Part shown: piece after piece, positions 1-7,821 of the stretch
Numbering within the stretch: position 1 is the stretch's first letter
Layout: each line of letters opens with the position of its first letter
Assembly: GCF_047238125.1 (NCBI RefSeq)
Contig: NZ_JBDFMH010000001.1
Coordinates: 682,001 to 746,000 of the forward strand
Source of the DNA: JBDFMH01 sp047238125
GTDB lineage: Bacteria; Pseudomonadota; Alphaproteobacteria; Sphingomonadales; Sphingomonadaceae
Length of the DNA: 64,000 nt
Reading direction: 5' to 3'
Made by a program: the position numbers and the translations under genes
Notes under the pieces: model-generated
Database searches by the model: none
What the model was told of the DNA's origin: nothing
The model's input: the letters and a program-made list of their open reading frames with translations, nothing else

Positions 1-962
1 AGACGCTGGGCGGCGAATATCGCTTCGGCACGCGCGTCGACGGGCTCGAAATCGACACCAGGCCGGATGGCAGCCGTCGGCTGTGCGGCCTGCATCTCCA
101 TGGCGGCGGCCATCTTGAGGCCGATCATGTCGTGATGGCGATCGGCCACAGTGCGCGCGACACGTTCGAGATGCTTTACGCCGCGGGCGTACACGTCGAG
201 CCGAAGCCCTTTTCGATCGGGGTGCGGATCGAGCATCCCCAGTCCTGGATCGATCGGTCGCGCTTCGGCCATGCCGCGGGCAATCCGATCCTGGGTGCCG
301 CCGAATATCATATCTCGCACCACTGTTCGAACGGGCGCACCGTCTACAGCTTCTGTATGTGCCCGGGTGGAACGGTGGTCGCCGCCACGTCCGAACCCGG
401 CCGGGTCGCGACCAACGGGATGAGCCAATATTCGCGCAACGAGCGCAACGCCAATTCCGGCTTCGTCGTCGCGATCGATCCGGCGCGCGATTACCCCGGC
501 GATGCGCTGGCCGGCATCCGGCTGCAGCGCGTGATCGAGGAACGCGCGTTCGTGGCGGGCGGATCGGACTATCGCGCCCCGGCGCAACGCGTCGGCGATT
601 TCCTGGCAGGGCGGCCGTCGACGACGCTCGGCGCCGTCATGCCGTCCTACCGGCCCGGGGTCACGCCCACTGATCTGGCCGAATGCCTGCCCGATTTCGC
701 AATCGCAGCGATGCGCGAGGCGATCCCGGTGTTCGGGCGGCAGATCCGGGATTATGATCATCCCGATGTCGTAATGACTGGTGTCGAGACGCGAACCTCG
801 TCGCCGGTGCGCTTTACCCGCGGCGCCGACGGGCAGAGTTTGAACCTGCCTGGCCTGTTTCCGGCGGGAGAGGGCGCGGGCTATGCCGGCGGCATCCTTT
901 CGGCGGCCGTGGACGGCATCAAGGCGGCGGAAGCGGTAGCGCACAGCATCGCCCGCGAATGA
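1..962 (+). CDS. NAD(P)/FAD-dependent oxidoreductase, C-terminal part
   Basis: The frame is open from base 3, so the 5' end lies outside the window; about 319 residues are visible. The conserved stretch VVMAIGHSARDTFEML and the C-terminal signature PAGEGAGYAGGILSAAVDG match the uncharacterised FAD-dependent dehydrogenase family COG2509, in which the C-terminal motif closes the FAD site. Substrate is unknown for the family. The gene ends at TGA, followed at once by a strong hairpin. Nothing suggests decay. The N-terminal dinucleotide-binding motif cannot be checked because it is not in the window. Confidence 0.85.
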   Translation, partial: TLGGEYRFGTRVDGLEIDTRPDGSRRLCGLHLHGGGHLEADHVVMAIGHSARDTFEMLYAAGVHVEPKPFSIGVRIEHPQSWIDRSRFGHAAGNPILGAAEYHISHHCSNGRTVYSFCMCPGGTVVAATSEPGRVATNGMSQYSRNERNANSGFVVAIDPARDYPGDALAGIRLQRVIEERAFVAGGSDYRAPAQRVGDFLAGRPSTTLGAVMPSYRPGVTPTDLAECLPDFAIAAMREAIPVFGRQIRDYDHPDVVMTGVETRTSSPVRFTRGADGQSLNLPGLFPAGEGAGYAGGILSAAVDGIKAAEAVAHSIARE

Positions 963-967
963 CACGT

Positions 968-1040
968 CAATAAAAAAAGAGCCGGTCCCCAAGGGGAGCC
1001 GGCTCTGAAGTTTTAGGAGAGGATGCCTGAAAGGCATGGT
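968..1040 (-). ncRNA. candidate small RNA of the mmgR/suhB type
   Basis: Read on the minus strand the region has the architecture of the alphaproteobacterial mmgR (Rfam suhB) family. It starts with a perfect 6-bp hairpin ATGCCT-TTC-AGGCAT (1037-1023). A single-stranded stretch CCTCTCCTAAAACTTC follows, which carries an anti-Shine-Dalgarno-like CCTCTCCT. It ends in a long GC-rich hairpin (1006-978) followed by seven T (977-971). Total length of about 70 nt fits the family. A possible promoter element TTGCAC lies at 1070-1065, with no convincing -10. The family assignment is inferred from architecture; no covariance search was possible. Confidence 0.6.
978..1006 (-). terminator. intrinsic terminator hairpin of the small RNA
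   Basis: The arms AGAGCCGG and CCGGCTCT are joined by a further TCCCC/GGGGA pairing, with one bulged base. On the minus strand seven T follow directly, which makes a textbook rho-independent terminator. On the plus strand only GAAGTTTT follows, so it could weakly end the dehydrogenase transcript as well. Confidence 0.8.
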
Positions 1041-1163
1041 CTTTGTGCATCTGCGAACGCAATTGTGCAAGTGCGAAGTTGAAGGGCGATTCACGTTTTT
1101 TTCGATCACTGCTGATCGGAATGACACCGATGTCATCTGGGATGCTCTTTTCACGCTTTGGTG

Positions 1164-2480
1164 ATGGACTGGCGCTATCAGGCGGACATGACAGCTGCTT
1201 CGATCGATCCGTGCCCGCGCTCGGCCGTCTCCGGCGGGGTTGGCCTCTCTGGCCTGGCGGGGCTGGGGCTCTGGGCGTTCGTCGCGAACGATCATGGCAT
1301 GGACGGCCCGTATGCGGCTGCAGTTGCGGTGCTGGCATGCGCGCTGCCGATGATCCTGTGGTCGCTCTTCGTCGATCGCGTCCAGCGCGCATCTTCGACC
1401 GGCATCGTTTGGCAGCGCGAACCTGCGCCGCTTTCACAGACGCTGCCGATCTCGGCTGTGAAGATTGCAGGGTTGTGGGCGACTTGGGCGCTGATTGCCG
1501 GCGTCTATGCGATCGGGCGCTGGTATTGGGAGGGAGCGTATCTCTACGCGATGCAGGCGCTGGCGATCGCGTTGCCGCTGCTGCTCGCGGGATCGATTCC
1601 CTATCTGGTCTGGCTCGATCGCCGGCTGATCGAGCCGCGCGACGGCGCCTATGCGCTGGGTCTGATGCTGCTGGGACAAGGGGCACGCGCCGATCGCGCG
1701 GCGCTGGCCGAACATGGCCGTCAATGGACGATCAAGGCATTCTTCACGGCGTTCATGATCTCGATCGTGCCCGGCAATTGGCAGGCGATGATCGCCAGCA
1801 ATACGGCGCATCTCCTGTCCGATCCGTTGGCGCTGGCGCAATGGCTGATCGCGGGCCTGTTCATGGTGGATGTGGTGTTCGCCACGGTCGGCTACATCAT
1901 GACGTTCAAGCCACTCGATTCGCATATCCGGTCGGCCAATCCGTTCGCAGCGGGCTGGGCGGCGGCGCTGATCTGCTATCCGCCATTCATCATGATGGGG
2001 CCCGGGGCGCCGCTCGACTATCATCGCAATACGCAGGACTGGAACCTCTGGCTGGCCGGCCATCCCTGGCTGATCGCGGTTGTCGGCGCGGCGCTGGTGT
2101 TGCTGGCCGGCATCTATGCCTGGGCCACGGTGGCGTTCGGCCTGCGCTTCGCCAACCTCACCCATCGCGGCATCCTGACGCACGGGCCCTATCGCTGGAC
2201 CAAGCACCCCGCCTATCTGGCGAAGACCAGCTTCTGGTGGCTGGCGACCATGCCGTTCCTGACGACAGGCAGCTGGATCGACGCAGTCCGCAACAGCGTC
2301 GTGCTCGCACTGGTGACAGCCGTCTATTACTGGCGCGCGCGGACCGAAGAGCGGCATCTGTCCGCCGACCCGGCCTATCGCGCCTATGCCGAATGGATGG
2401 ATCGCAACGCGCCGATCCCGCGCCTGCTGCGCTGGATCAGGGGCGGGCGGGTGGCGCCGGCGCTGGTTGCGGCGGAATAG
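1164..2480 (+). CDS. isoprenylcysteine methyltransferase-like membrane protein
   Basis: A polytopic membrane protein of about 438 residues, with roughly ten hydrophobic segments. Near the C-terminus (about residues 341-352) it carries GPYRWTKHPAYL, the cofactor-binding signature of the isoprenylcysteine carboxyl methyltransferase/phospholipid methyltransferase superfamily, followed by the typical E-E-R-H-L and Y-x-x-Y elements. The family usually has about 200 residues, so the N-terminal half here is an extra membrane domain of unknown role. The natural substrate in bacteria is unknown. Start is uncertain: ATG 1164 or ATG 1188; neither has a strong ribosome binding site. The 3' end overlaps the convergent cyclophilin gene by 44 nt. 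Confidence 0.75.
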   Translation: MDWRYQADMTAASIDPCPRSAVSGGVGLSGLAGLGLWAFVANDHGMDGPYAAAVAVLACALPMILWSLFVDRVQRASSTGIVWQREPAPLSQTLPISAVKIAGLWATWALIAGVYAIGRWYWEGAYLYAMQALAIALPLLLAGSIPYLVWLDRRLIEPRDGAYALGLMLLGQGARADRAALAEHGRQWTIKAFFTAFMISIVPGNWQAMIASNTAHLLSDPLALAQWLIAGLFMVDVVFATVGYIMTFKPLDSHIRSANPFAAGWAAALICYPPFIMMGPGAPLDYHRNTQDWNLWLAGHPWLIAVVGAALVLLAGIYAWATVAFGLRFANLTHRGILTHGPYRWTKHPAYLAKTSFWWLATMPFLTTGSWIDAVRNSVVLALVTAVYYWRARTEERHLSADPAYRAYAEWMDRNAPIPRLLRWIRGGRVAPALVAAE

Positions 2481-3132
2481 CGGCGGCCGGGGTCGGCGGC
2501 GCACGCCGTGCGGTCAGAATCTTGACCGGAGCCGCAAGCATCTGGCCGCGCATCACGCCTTCGCCTTCGGTCGGCGAAGTCTGCGCATCGAGAATGCGGC
2601 GGACGGTCTCCATCCCCTCGACCACCCGGCCGAAGGCAGCAAAGCCCTGATTGTCGCCGGGCAGCTTGGGATCCGCATCCATCGACGGGATCGCACCCAG
2701 CGTGATGAAGAAATCCATCGTCGCGCTGCCGGGCGCGTTGCGGGCCATGGATATCGTGCCGTCCGCATGGGTCAGCCCGCTCTTCGTGGTCGGCTCGTGC
2801 GCGATCGGCGGCAGCAGCTTCTTGGGATCGTTGCGCAGGCCGCCCTGAATGAAGCCGAAATTGGGCGCGACCTTGCTCGTGCGGTAGAATTCGGTGTTGT
2901 CGAGCCGCTTGCCATCGACATAGCGCAGGAAGTTCGCGGCGGTAATCGGTGCGCGCTCGGTTTCCACCGCGATCACGATCGGCCCCTCGCTCGTCATGAG
3001 GGCTACCCGTATGGTGGCGGGCTGCGGTAGCACCGGTGGCGGGGCTGCAGGCGTTGCCGCCGGCGGCGCCGGGGCCTGGGCGGATGCGATCGCGGGTAGC
3101 AGGGCAAGCAGCAGGATCAGGCGCGAATTCAT
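2437..3132 (-). CDS. secreted cyclophilin-type peptidylprolyl isomerase
   Basis: 231 residues. A signal peptide (residues 1-18, cleavage after the A-S-A motif) is followed by an Ala/Pro-rich linker to about residue 38, then a cyclophilin domain (about 40-200). The domain contains FRTSK/FYRTS-type beta strands, GFIQGG, and the core TISMARNAPGSATMDFFI, which holds the active-site strand. The C-terminus is again Pro/Ala-rich, suggesting a flexible tail. It should catalyse cis-trans prolyl isomerisation in the periplasm. A second, shorter cyclophilin lies 2.2 kb away on the other side of nadE. It is convergent with the ICMT-like gene and overlaps its end. Confidence 0.9.
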   Translation of the reverse strand: MNSRLILLLALLPAIASAQAPAPPAATPAAPPPVLPQPATIRVALMTSEGPIVIAVETERAPITAANFLRYVDGKRLDNTEFYRTSKVAPNFGFIQGGLRNDPKKLLPPIAHEPTTKSGLTHADGTISMARNAPGSATMDFFITLGAIPSMDADPKLPGDNQGFAAFGRVVEGMETVRRILDAQTSPTEGEGVMRGQMLAAPVKILTARRAPPTPAAAIPPQPAPAPPARP

Positions 3133-3230
3133 GCGATCTCCCCGGTCTGGTGGCGGTCTCTACCGATGATAGCCGAACCCGCGCGGCGGAGACAGGTTGC
3201 CAAAGCGGCGCGCGCGCGCGAACGAGGGCC

Positions 3231-5303
3231 ATGACCGATCCGACTGCGCCCGCTGCTGGCTTTCGCTCGATCCACGCGCACGGCTTCGTCCGCGTCGCGG
3301 CCGCCACGCCGCCGGCCAGTGTCGGCGATGTCGGCTTCAACGTCGATGCCACTCTGTCGCTCGCGCGGGCCGCCGCCGAACGCCACGCCGATGTGGTACT
3401 GTTTCCCGAGCTTGGATTGTCCTCCTATGCGATCGATGATCTGCATCTGCAGGAAGCGCTGGTCGACGCGGTCGAGGCCGGGGTCGGTCGGCTGATCGCG
3501 GCCAGCGTCGATCTCGCGCCACTGCTGCTGGTGGGTGCGCCGCTGCGCCGCAACGGCCGGCTCTACAATTGCGCGCTGGCCATCCAGCGGGGCCATCTTC
3601 TCGGGGTCGTGCCGAAGAGCTTCCTGCCCAATTATCGCGAATATTACGAAAAACGCTGGTTCTCGCCCGGGGTCGGGCTGACCGGGCTGGTGATCGACGT
3701 CGCCGGCCACACCGCGCCGTTCGGCACCGATCTGTTGTTCGCTGCCGATGGCCAGCCCGATGCGGTGATCCACCTTGAGATCTGCGAGGATTATTGGGCG
3801 CCGCTGCCGCCATCGACGGTTGGTGCGCTGGCCGGCGCCACCGTCCTGTGCAACCTGTCGGCATCGAACGTACTGATCGGCAAATCGCGCGAGCGGGCGT
3901 TGCTCGGCGCGTCGCAATCGGCGCGTGCGATCGCCGCCTATGTCTACACCGCCGCCGGCCCCGGCGAGAGCACGACCGACCTGGCATGGGACGGGCAGGC
4001 CACGATCCACGAACTGGGCGCCCTGCTGGCCGAATCCACCCGCTTCGGCGAGGATCCCGAACTGACCATCGCCGATATCGATGTACAGCGGCTGCGACTG
4101 GAGCGGATCCGCAACGGCACGTTCAACGACAGCGCCGCCGCCGCCGGCCATCCCGAGATGCGCTTCCGCCGGATCGGTTTCGAGCTGGTCAGAGCGACCG
4201 TGGACATAGGCCTCGAACGGCGCGTCGATCGTTTCCCGTTCGTGCCCGACGACTCCGCGCTTCTCGATGAGGACTGTTACGAGGCGTTCAACATCCAGGT
4301 CGAAGGACTTATGCGGCGGGTGCGCGCGTCCGGCGCGAAGCATCTGGTGATCGGTGTTTCGGGCGGGCTCGATTCCACCCATGCGCTAATCGTGGCCGCC
4401 AAGGCGTGCGATCGGCTCGGCCTGCCGCGCAGCACGATCCTGGGCTTCACCATGCCGGGCTTCGCCACTGGCGACGAGACGAAGGCCAATGCCTGGGCGC
4501 TGATGCGCGCGCTGGACGTGACTGGCGACGAGATCGATATCCGGCCGGCGGCGCGCCAGATGCTGGGCGATATCGGCCACCCCTTCGCCGCAGGTAAGCC
4601 GGCGTATGACGTCACGTTCGAGAATGTGCAGGCGGGGCTGCGCACCGACTATCTGTTCCGCCTCGCCAATCAGCGCGACGGCTTCGTGATCGGCACCGGC
4701 GACCTGTCCGAGCTCGCGCTGGGCTGGTGCACCTATGGTGTCGGCGATCAGATGAGCCATTATGCTATCAATGCGGGCGTGCCGAAGACGCTGATCCAGC
4801 ATCTGATCCGCTGGTGCATCGCGAGCACGCAGTTCGATGGCGAGACCGATCGCGTTCTCGCCGCGATCCTGGGCACTGCCATATCGCCCGAACTGGTGCC
4901 GGCCGATGCCAGCGGTGCGCTGCAAAGCACCGAGGAGAAGATCGGGCCTTATGAGCTCAACGACTTCTTCCTGCACCATGTCGTTCGCGCTGGGCTGCCG
5001 CCCTCGAAGGTGGCGTTCCTGGCTTGGCATGCCTGGCACGATCGCGCCATCGGAGCATGGCCGGCCGCTTTCCCGGGCGATGCGCACAATCAATATGATC
5101 TCGCGACGATCCGGAAATGGCTGCGCAACTTCCTGTTCCGCTTCTTCCAGATCAGCCAGTTCAAGCGATCGGCGATCCCCAACGGTCCGAAAGTCTCCGC
5201 GGGCGGGGCGCTCAGCCCGCGTGGCGACTGGCGCGCGCCGTCGGATGGAACTGCCAAGCTCTGGATCGAAGAGCTTGAGGCGAACGTGCCGGAGACGTGG
5301 TGA
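3231..5303 (+). CDS. nadE: glutamine-dependent NAD+ synthase
   Basis: 690 residues, close to the 680 typical of the two-domain enzyme. The N-terminal nitrilase-type glutaminase domain has the catalytic triad E60 (FPELG), K129 (VVPKS) and C185 (LEICEDYW). The C-terminal ammonia-dependent synthetase domain has the ATP pyrophosphatase loop SGGLDS at 377-382, then GTGDLSELALGW. It converts deamido-NAD (nicotinate adenine dinucleotide), ATP and glutamine to NAD in the cytoplasm. The ATG at 3231 is chosen because upstream in-frame codons lie in non-conserved sequence antisense to the cyclophilin promoter. It ends directly against the second cyclophilin gene, tail to tail, without a spacer. Confidence 0.96.
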   Translation: MTDPTAPAAGFRSIHAHGFVRVAAATPPASVGDVGFNVDATLSLARAAAERHADVVLFPELGLSSYAIDDLHLQEALVDAVEAGVGRLIAASVDLAPLLLVGAPLRRNGRLYNCALAIQRGHLLGVVPKSFLPNYREYYEKRWFSPGVGLTGLVIDVAGHTAPFGTDLLFAADGQPDAVIHLEICEDYWAPLPPSTVGALAGATVLCNLSASNVLIGKSRERALLGASQSARAIAAYVYTAAGPGESTTDLAWDGQATIHELGALLAESTRFGEDPELTIADIDVQRLRLERIRNGTFNDSAAAAGHPEMRFRRIGFELVRATVDIGLERRVDRFPFVPDDSALLDEDCYEAFNIQVEGLMRRVRASGAKHLVIGVSGGLDSTHALIVAAKACDRLGLPRSTILGFTMPGFATGDETKANAWALMRALDVTGDEIDIRPAARQMLGDIGHPFAAGKPAYDVTFENVQAGLRTDYLFRLANQRDGFVIGTGDLSELALGWCTYGVGDQMSHYAINAGVPKTLIQHLIRWCIASTQFDGETDRVLAAILGTAISPELVPADASGALQSTEEKIGPYELNDFFLHHVVRAGLPPSKVAFLAWHAWHDRAIGAWPAAFPGDAHNQYDLATIRKWLRNFLFRFFQISQFKRSAIPNGPKVSAGGALSPRGDWRAPSDGTAKLWIEELEANVPETW

Positions 5304-5894
5304 TCAGCGTATGCGACGTGCTGCGATGATCCTGACGGGGTCGCGGATCGTCTGCCCCATCGTCTGCTTGCTGTAGCCGCCGGGATAGGTAGGCAGCGCC
5401 AGAATGCGCTTCAGCACGTCCATTCCGCCGACAACGCGCCCGAATGCGGCATAGCCCGGATTGCCGGGGCTCGCGTCCAGCGATGGCGCGGGACCGATCG
5501 TGACGAAGAAATCCCCCATCGCGCTGCCAGGCTTGTTGCGCGCCATCGAGATCGTACCGTCGATATGGCGCAGCCCGGTCTTGCTGGTCGGCTCATGCGC
5601 GATCGGCGCGCGTGCGCGGGCGATGATGTGGCGGATGCCGCCCTGCACCAGACCGCGCCCGGATCCATCCTTGCGCGCGGCCGCGCGGTAGAAGCTGGTG
5701 CCGTCGAACCGCTTCTCGTCGACATAGGCCAGGAAGTTGGCGGTCGTGATCGGCGCGGCGCGCGCATTCAATTCGATCAGGATCGGCCCGGCGCTAGTCT
5801 GCAGCCTGACCTGCGGCAGCCGTGCGGGCTGCGCCGAGAGAGAGGATGCAGTCGCCGAAATCAGCGCGGCGACGGCAAAAAGCTTGGTGAACAT
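5304..5894 (-). CDS. second secreted cyclophilin-type peptidylprolyl isomerase
   Basis: 196 residues. The ATG at 5894 gives a clean signal peptide (MFTKLFAVAALIS..., cleavage near S-A-Q). The cyclophilin domain shows GLVQGG, TISMARNKPGSAMGDFF and GYAAFGRVVGGMDVLKRI. It resembles the cyclophilin at 2437-3132 (same order of motifs, same secretion signal) but lacks the proline-rich ends, so the two are paralogues on either side of nadE. Predicted location is the periplasm and the predicted activity is protein folding. A longer in-frame reading upstream of 5894 is rejected because it is basic and low in conservation. Confidence 0.9.
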   Translation of the reverse strand: MFTKLFAVAALISATASSLSAQPARLPQVRLQTSAGPILIELNARAAPITTANFLAYVDEKRFDGTSFYRAAARKDGSGRGLVQGGIRHIIARARAPIAHEPTSKTGLRHIDGTISMARNKPGSAMGDFFVTIGPAPSLDASPGNPGYAAFGRVVGGMDVLKRILALPTYPGGYSKQTMGQTIRDPVRIIAARRIR

Positions 5895-5949
5895 CGCAGC
5901 AGCAATTGGGCGATCGCGCCGCCTGCGGCAAGCCCTGCACGGCGCATTC

Positions 5950-5976
5950 GTTAACGCAGCTTGCCGCAGCGTAAAC
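5950..5976. promoter_or_regulatory. imperfect dyad upstream of the diguanylate cyclase
   Basis: GTTAACGC and GCGTAAAC form an 8-bp inverted repeat with one mismatch around an 11-bp spacer. It lies in the 116-bp gap between the divergent cyclophilin and cyclase genes. It could be an operator; the left arm contains TTAAC, half of a CtrA site. No regulator can be assigned. Confidence 0.3.
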
Positions 5977-6010
5977 GCCTTATTCAACAATTTGGAGCGA
6001 GAGAAACGGG

Positions 6011-7786
6011 GTGCGCAACGATCGTCCTTCCCGTTTGATCTCCGCGGCATGGCTCGCCCTGATCTATTTTGTGGTGACGTCGATCGCAGTCGGCACCACC
6101 CGGTTTCAGGGCGGGGTAGCGTTCATCTGGGTCAGCACGGCGATCATCGTCGCGCGGCTGCTGATGCTGCGGATGCGCGACTGGCCTTTGCCGCTGATAG
6201 CGTGCGGGATCGTCGGCATAATCGCGACGTCGCTGTTCGGTATCGGCGCGGCGGGCGCCATTCCGTTCGCCATGATCAACATGGGGGAAGCCGCCCTGTC
6301 CGCGCTGCTGCTGCGCAGGCTGATCGGCTCCGACGCTCCGTTGACGTCGCTGCGCTGGATGGCCGGCTTCGTGCTGGCGATCGGGATCCTCGCACCGATG
6401 ACCGCGGCGTTCCCGGCGGCGGCGGCCGTGGCCTGGCTGACAGGCAAGCAATATTGGTCGATCTGGATCGACTTCTATACGGGCCATGCGCTCGGCACGA
6501 TCACCTTCCTGCCGATCGCCATCCTGATCGCGCGGGGCGATGCGCTTCGCTGGGCCCGCTCGGCCCCACGATCCCGCAAGATCGAAGCGACACTGCTGAT
6601 CGTGGGCGTCTCGGCGATCAGCGTGCTGGTATTTGCGCAGTCGACCCTACCATTGCTGTTCCTGCCGATGCTGCCGATCATCCTGGCGACATTCCGGATC
6701 GGGCGGCTGGGCGCCGCGATCTCGATCATGCTGCTCGCGCTGATCGGCGTCGTGTTCACGGCGCTGGGGCAGGGGCCGATCAGCCTGATGCACATGTCGC
6801 TGGGGGCCGCGCTGCAGTTCCTGCAATTCTATCTCGCGGCGACGGTGCTCACCGTGCTGCCGGTGGCGTCGGATCTGTCGCATCGCAAGGAGATCTTCCG
6901 TCGCCTGCGCGAGAGCGAGGCGCGCTACAGGCTGCTGACCGACAACTCGACCGATATCGTCTTGAACCTCGATGTCAGCGGCAGTGTCCGTTTCGTGTCG
7001 CCATCGATCCGCCAAGTGAGCGGCCATGACCCGGACGATCTGGTCGGGCAATCCAGCGAAGTCCTGGTCGCGCCGGCCGACCAGGCGGCGGCGGCCCAAA
7101 CCCATCGCAAGGCGCTGGCCGATCCCGATAACACATACATCCTGGAGTATCGTGCGCCGACCGCTGCCGGCAGCGAGCGCTGGTTCGAAGCGCATGTCCG
7201 CGGAATTCGTGACGACGAAGGCGGCATCGTCGGCACCGTCAGCGTGGTCCGTGACATTTCGCACCGCAAGCTGATGGAGGATCGGCTGGTACAGGCGGCG
7301 CTGACCGATCAGCTGACCGGGCTCGCCAACCGCCGCGCGTTCGAACTGGAACTGGCGCGCCGGATCGACGGCGCCGCCGGCGGGGAGCCGGCAGGCTGCC
7401 TTGCAATCCTCGATCTCGACCATTTCAAGCGTATCAACGATCGCTATGGCCATGCCACCGGCGATCTGGTGCTCGTCCATTTCGCAGGCGTGGCGCGGCA
7501 GCTGCTGCGCGAAGGCGACATGATCGCACGGATCGGCGGCGAGGAGTTCGCGCTGATCCTGCCGCGCTCCACACCGGCACAGGCGCACCTCGTCTGCGAT
7601 CGACTGCGCGAGGCGGTCGAACGGGTCGAGATGGCGGGCGAGGGCGGTACCGTCCATGTCACGATCAGCGGCGGGATCGCACCGTTCGATGGCGATGCCG
7701 TGCCCACGCAGGTGATGCGGGAAGCCGATATCGCGCTCTATCGCGCCAAGGCGGAAGGCCGCAATCGCCTCGCGATGGCGGCCTGA
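6011..7786 (+). CDS. membrane diguanylate cyclase, MASE1-PAS-GGDEF
   Basis: 591 residues, starting at GTG. Residues 10-290 form about eight hydrophobic segments of the MASE1 sensor type. A PAS/PAC module follows (about 300-415, starting EARYRLLTDNSTDIVLNLD), then a GGDEF domain (about 430-590) that begins LTDQLTGLANRR. The active site reads GGEEF at 509-513, an active variant, and the allosteric inhibitory site RxxD is intact at R500-D503, five residues upstream. It should make cyclic di-GMP from two GTP, with product inhibition. No EAL domain is fused. A PilZ receptor candidate for c-di-GMP is encoded at 28385-28795. Confidence 0.93.
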   Translation: MRNDRPSRLISAAWLALIYFVVTSIAVGTTRFQGGVAFIWVSTAIIVARLLMLRMRDWPLPLIACGIVGIIATSLFGIGAAGAIPFAMINMGEAALSALLLRRLIGSDAPLTSLRWMAGFVLAIGILAPMTAAFPAAAAVAWLTGKQYWSIWIDFYTGHALGTITFLPIAILIARGDALRWARSAPRSRKIEATLLIVGVSAISVLVFAQSTLPLLFLPMLPIILATFRIGRLGAAISIMLLALIGVVFTALGQGPISLMHMSLGAALQFLQFYLAATVLTVLPVASDLSHRKEIFRRLRESEARYRLLTDNSTDIVLNLDVSGSVRFVSPSIRQVSGHDPDDLVGQSSEVLVAPADQAAAAQTHRKALADPDNTYILEYRAPTAAGSERWFEAHVRGIRDDEGGIVGTVSVVRDISHRKLMEDRLVQAALTDQLTGLANRRAFELELARRIDGAAGGEPAGCLAILDLDHFKRINDRYGHATGDLVLVHFAGVARQLLREGDMIARIGGEEFALILPRSTPAQAHLVCDRLREAVERVEMAGEGGTVHVTISGGIAPFDGDAVPTQVMREADIALYRAKAEGRNRLAMAA

Positions 7787-7788
7787 CC

Positions 7789-7813
7789 GCCGGGGCCGTC
7801 ACGCGGCCCCGGC
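7789..7813. terminator. bidirectional hairpin between convergent genes
   Basis: Perfect 10-bp arms GCCGGGGCCG and CGGCCCCGGC enclose a 5-nt loop. It sits in the 35-bp gap between the stop codons of the cyclase and the TonB-dependent receptor, so it can end both transcripts. There is no clear T-run. Confidence 0.6.
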
Positions 7814-7821
7814 CACTTGGA

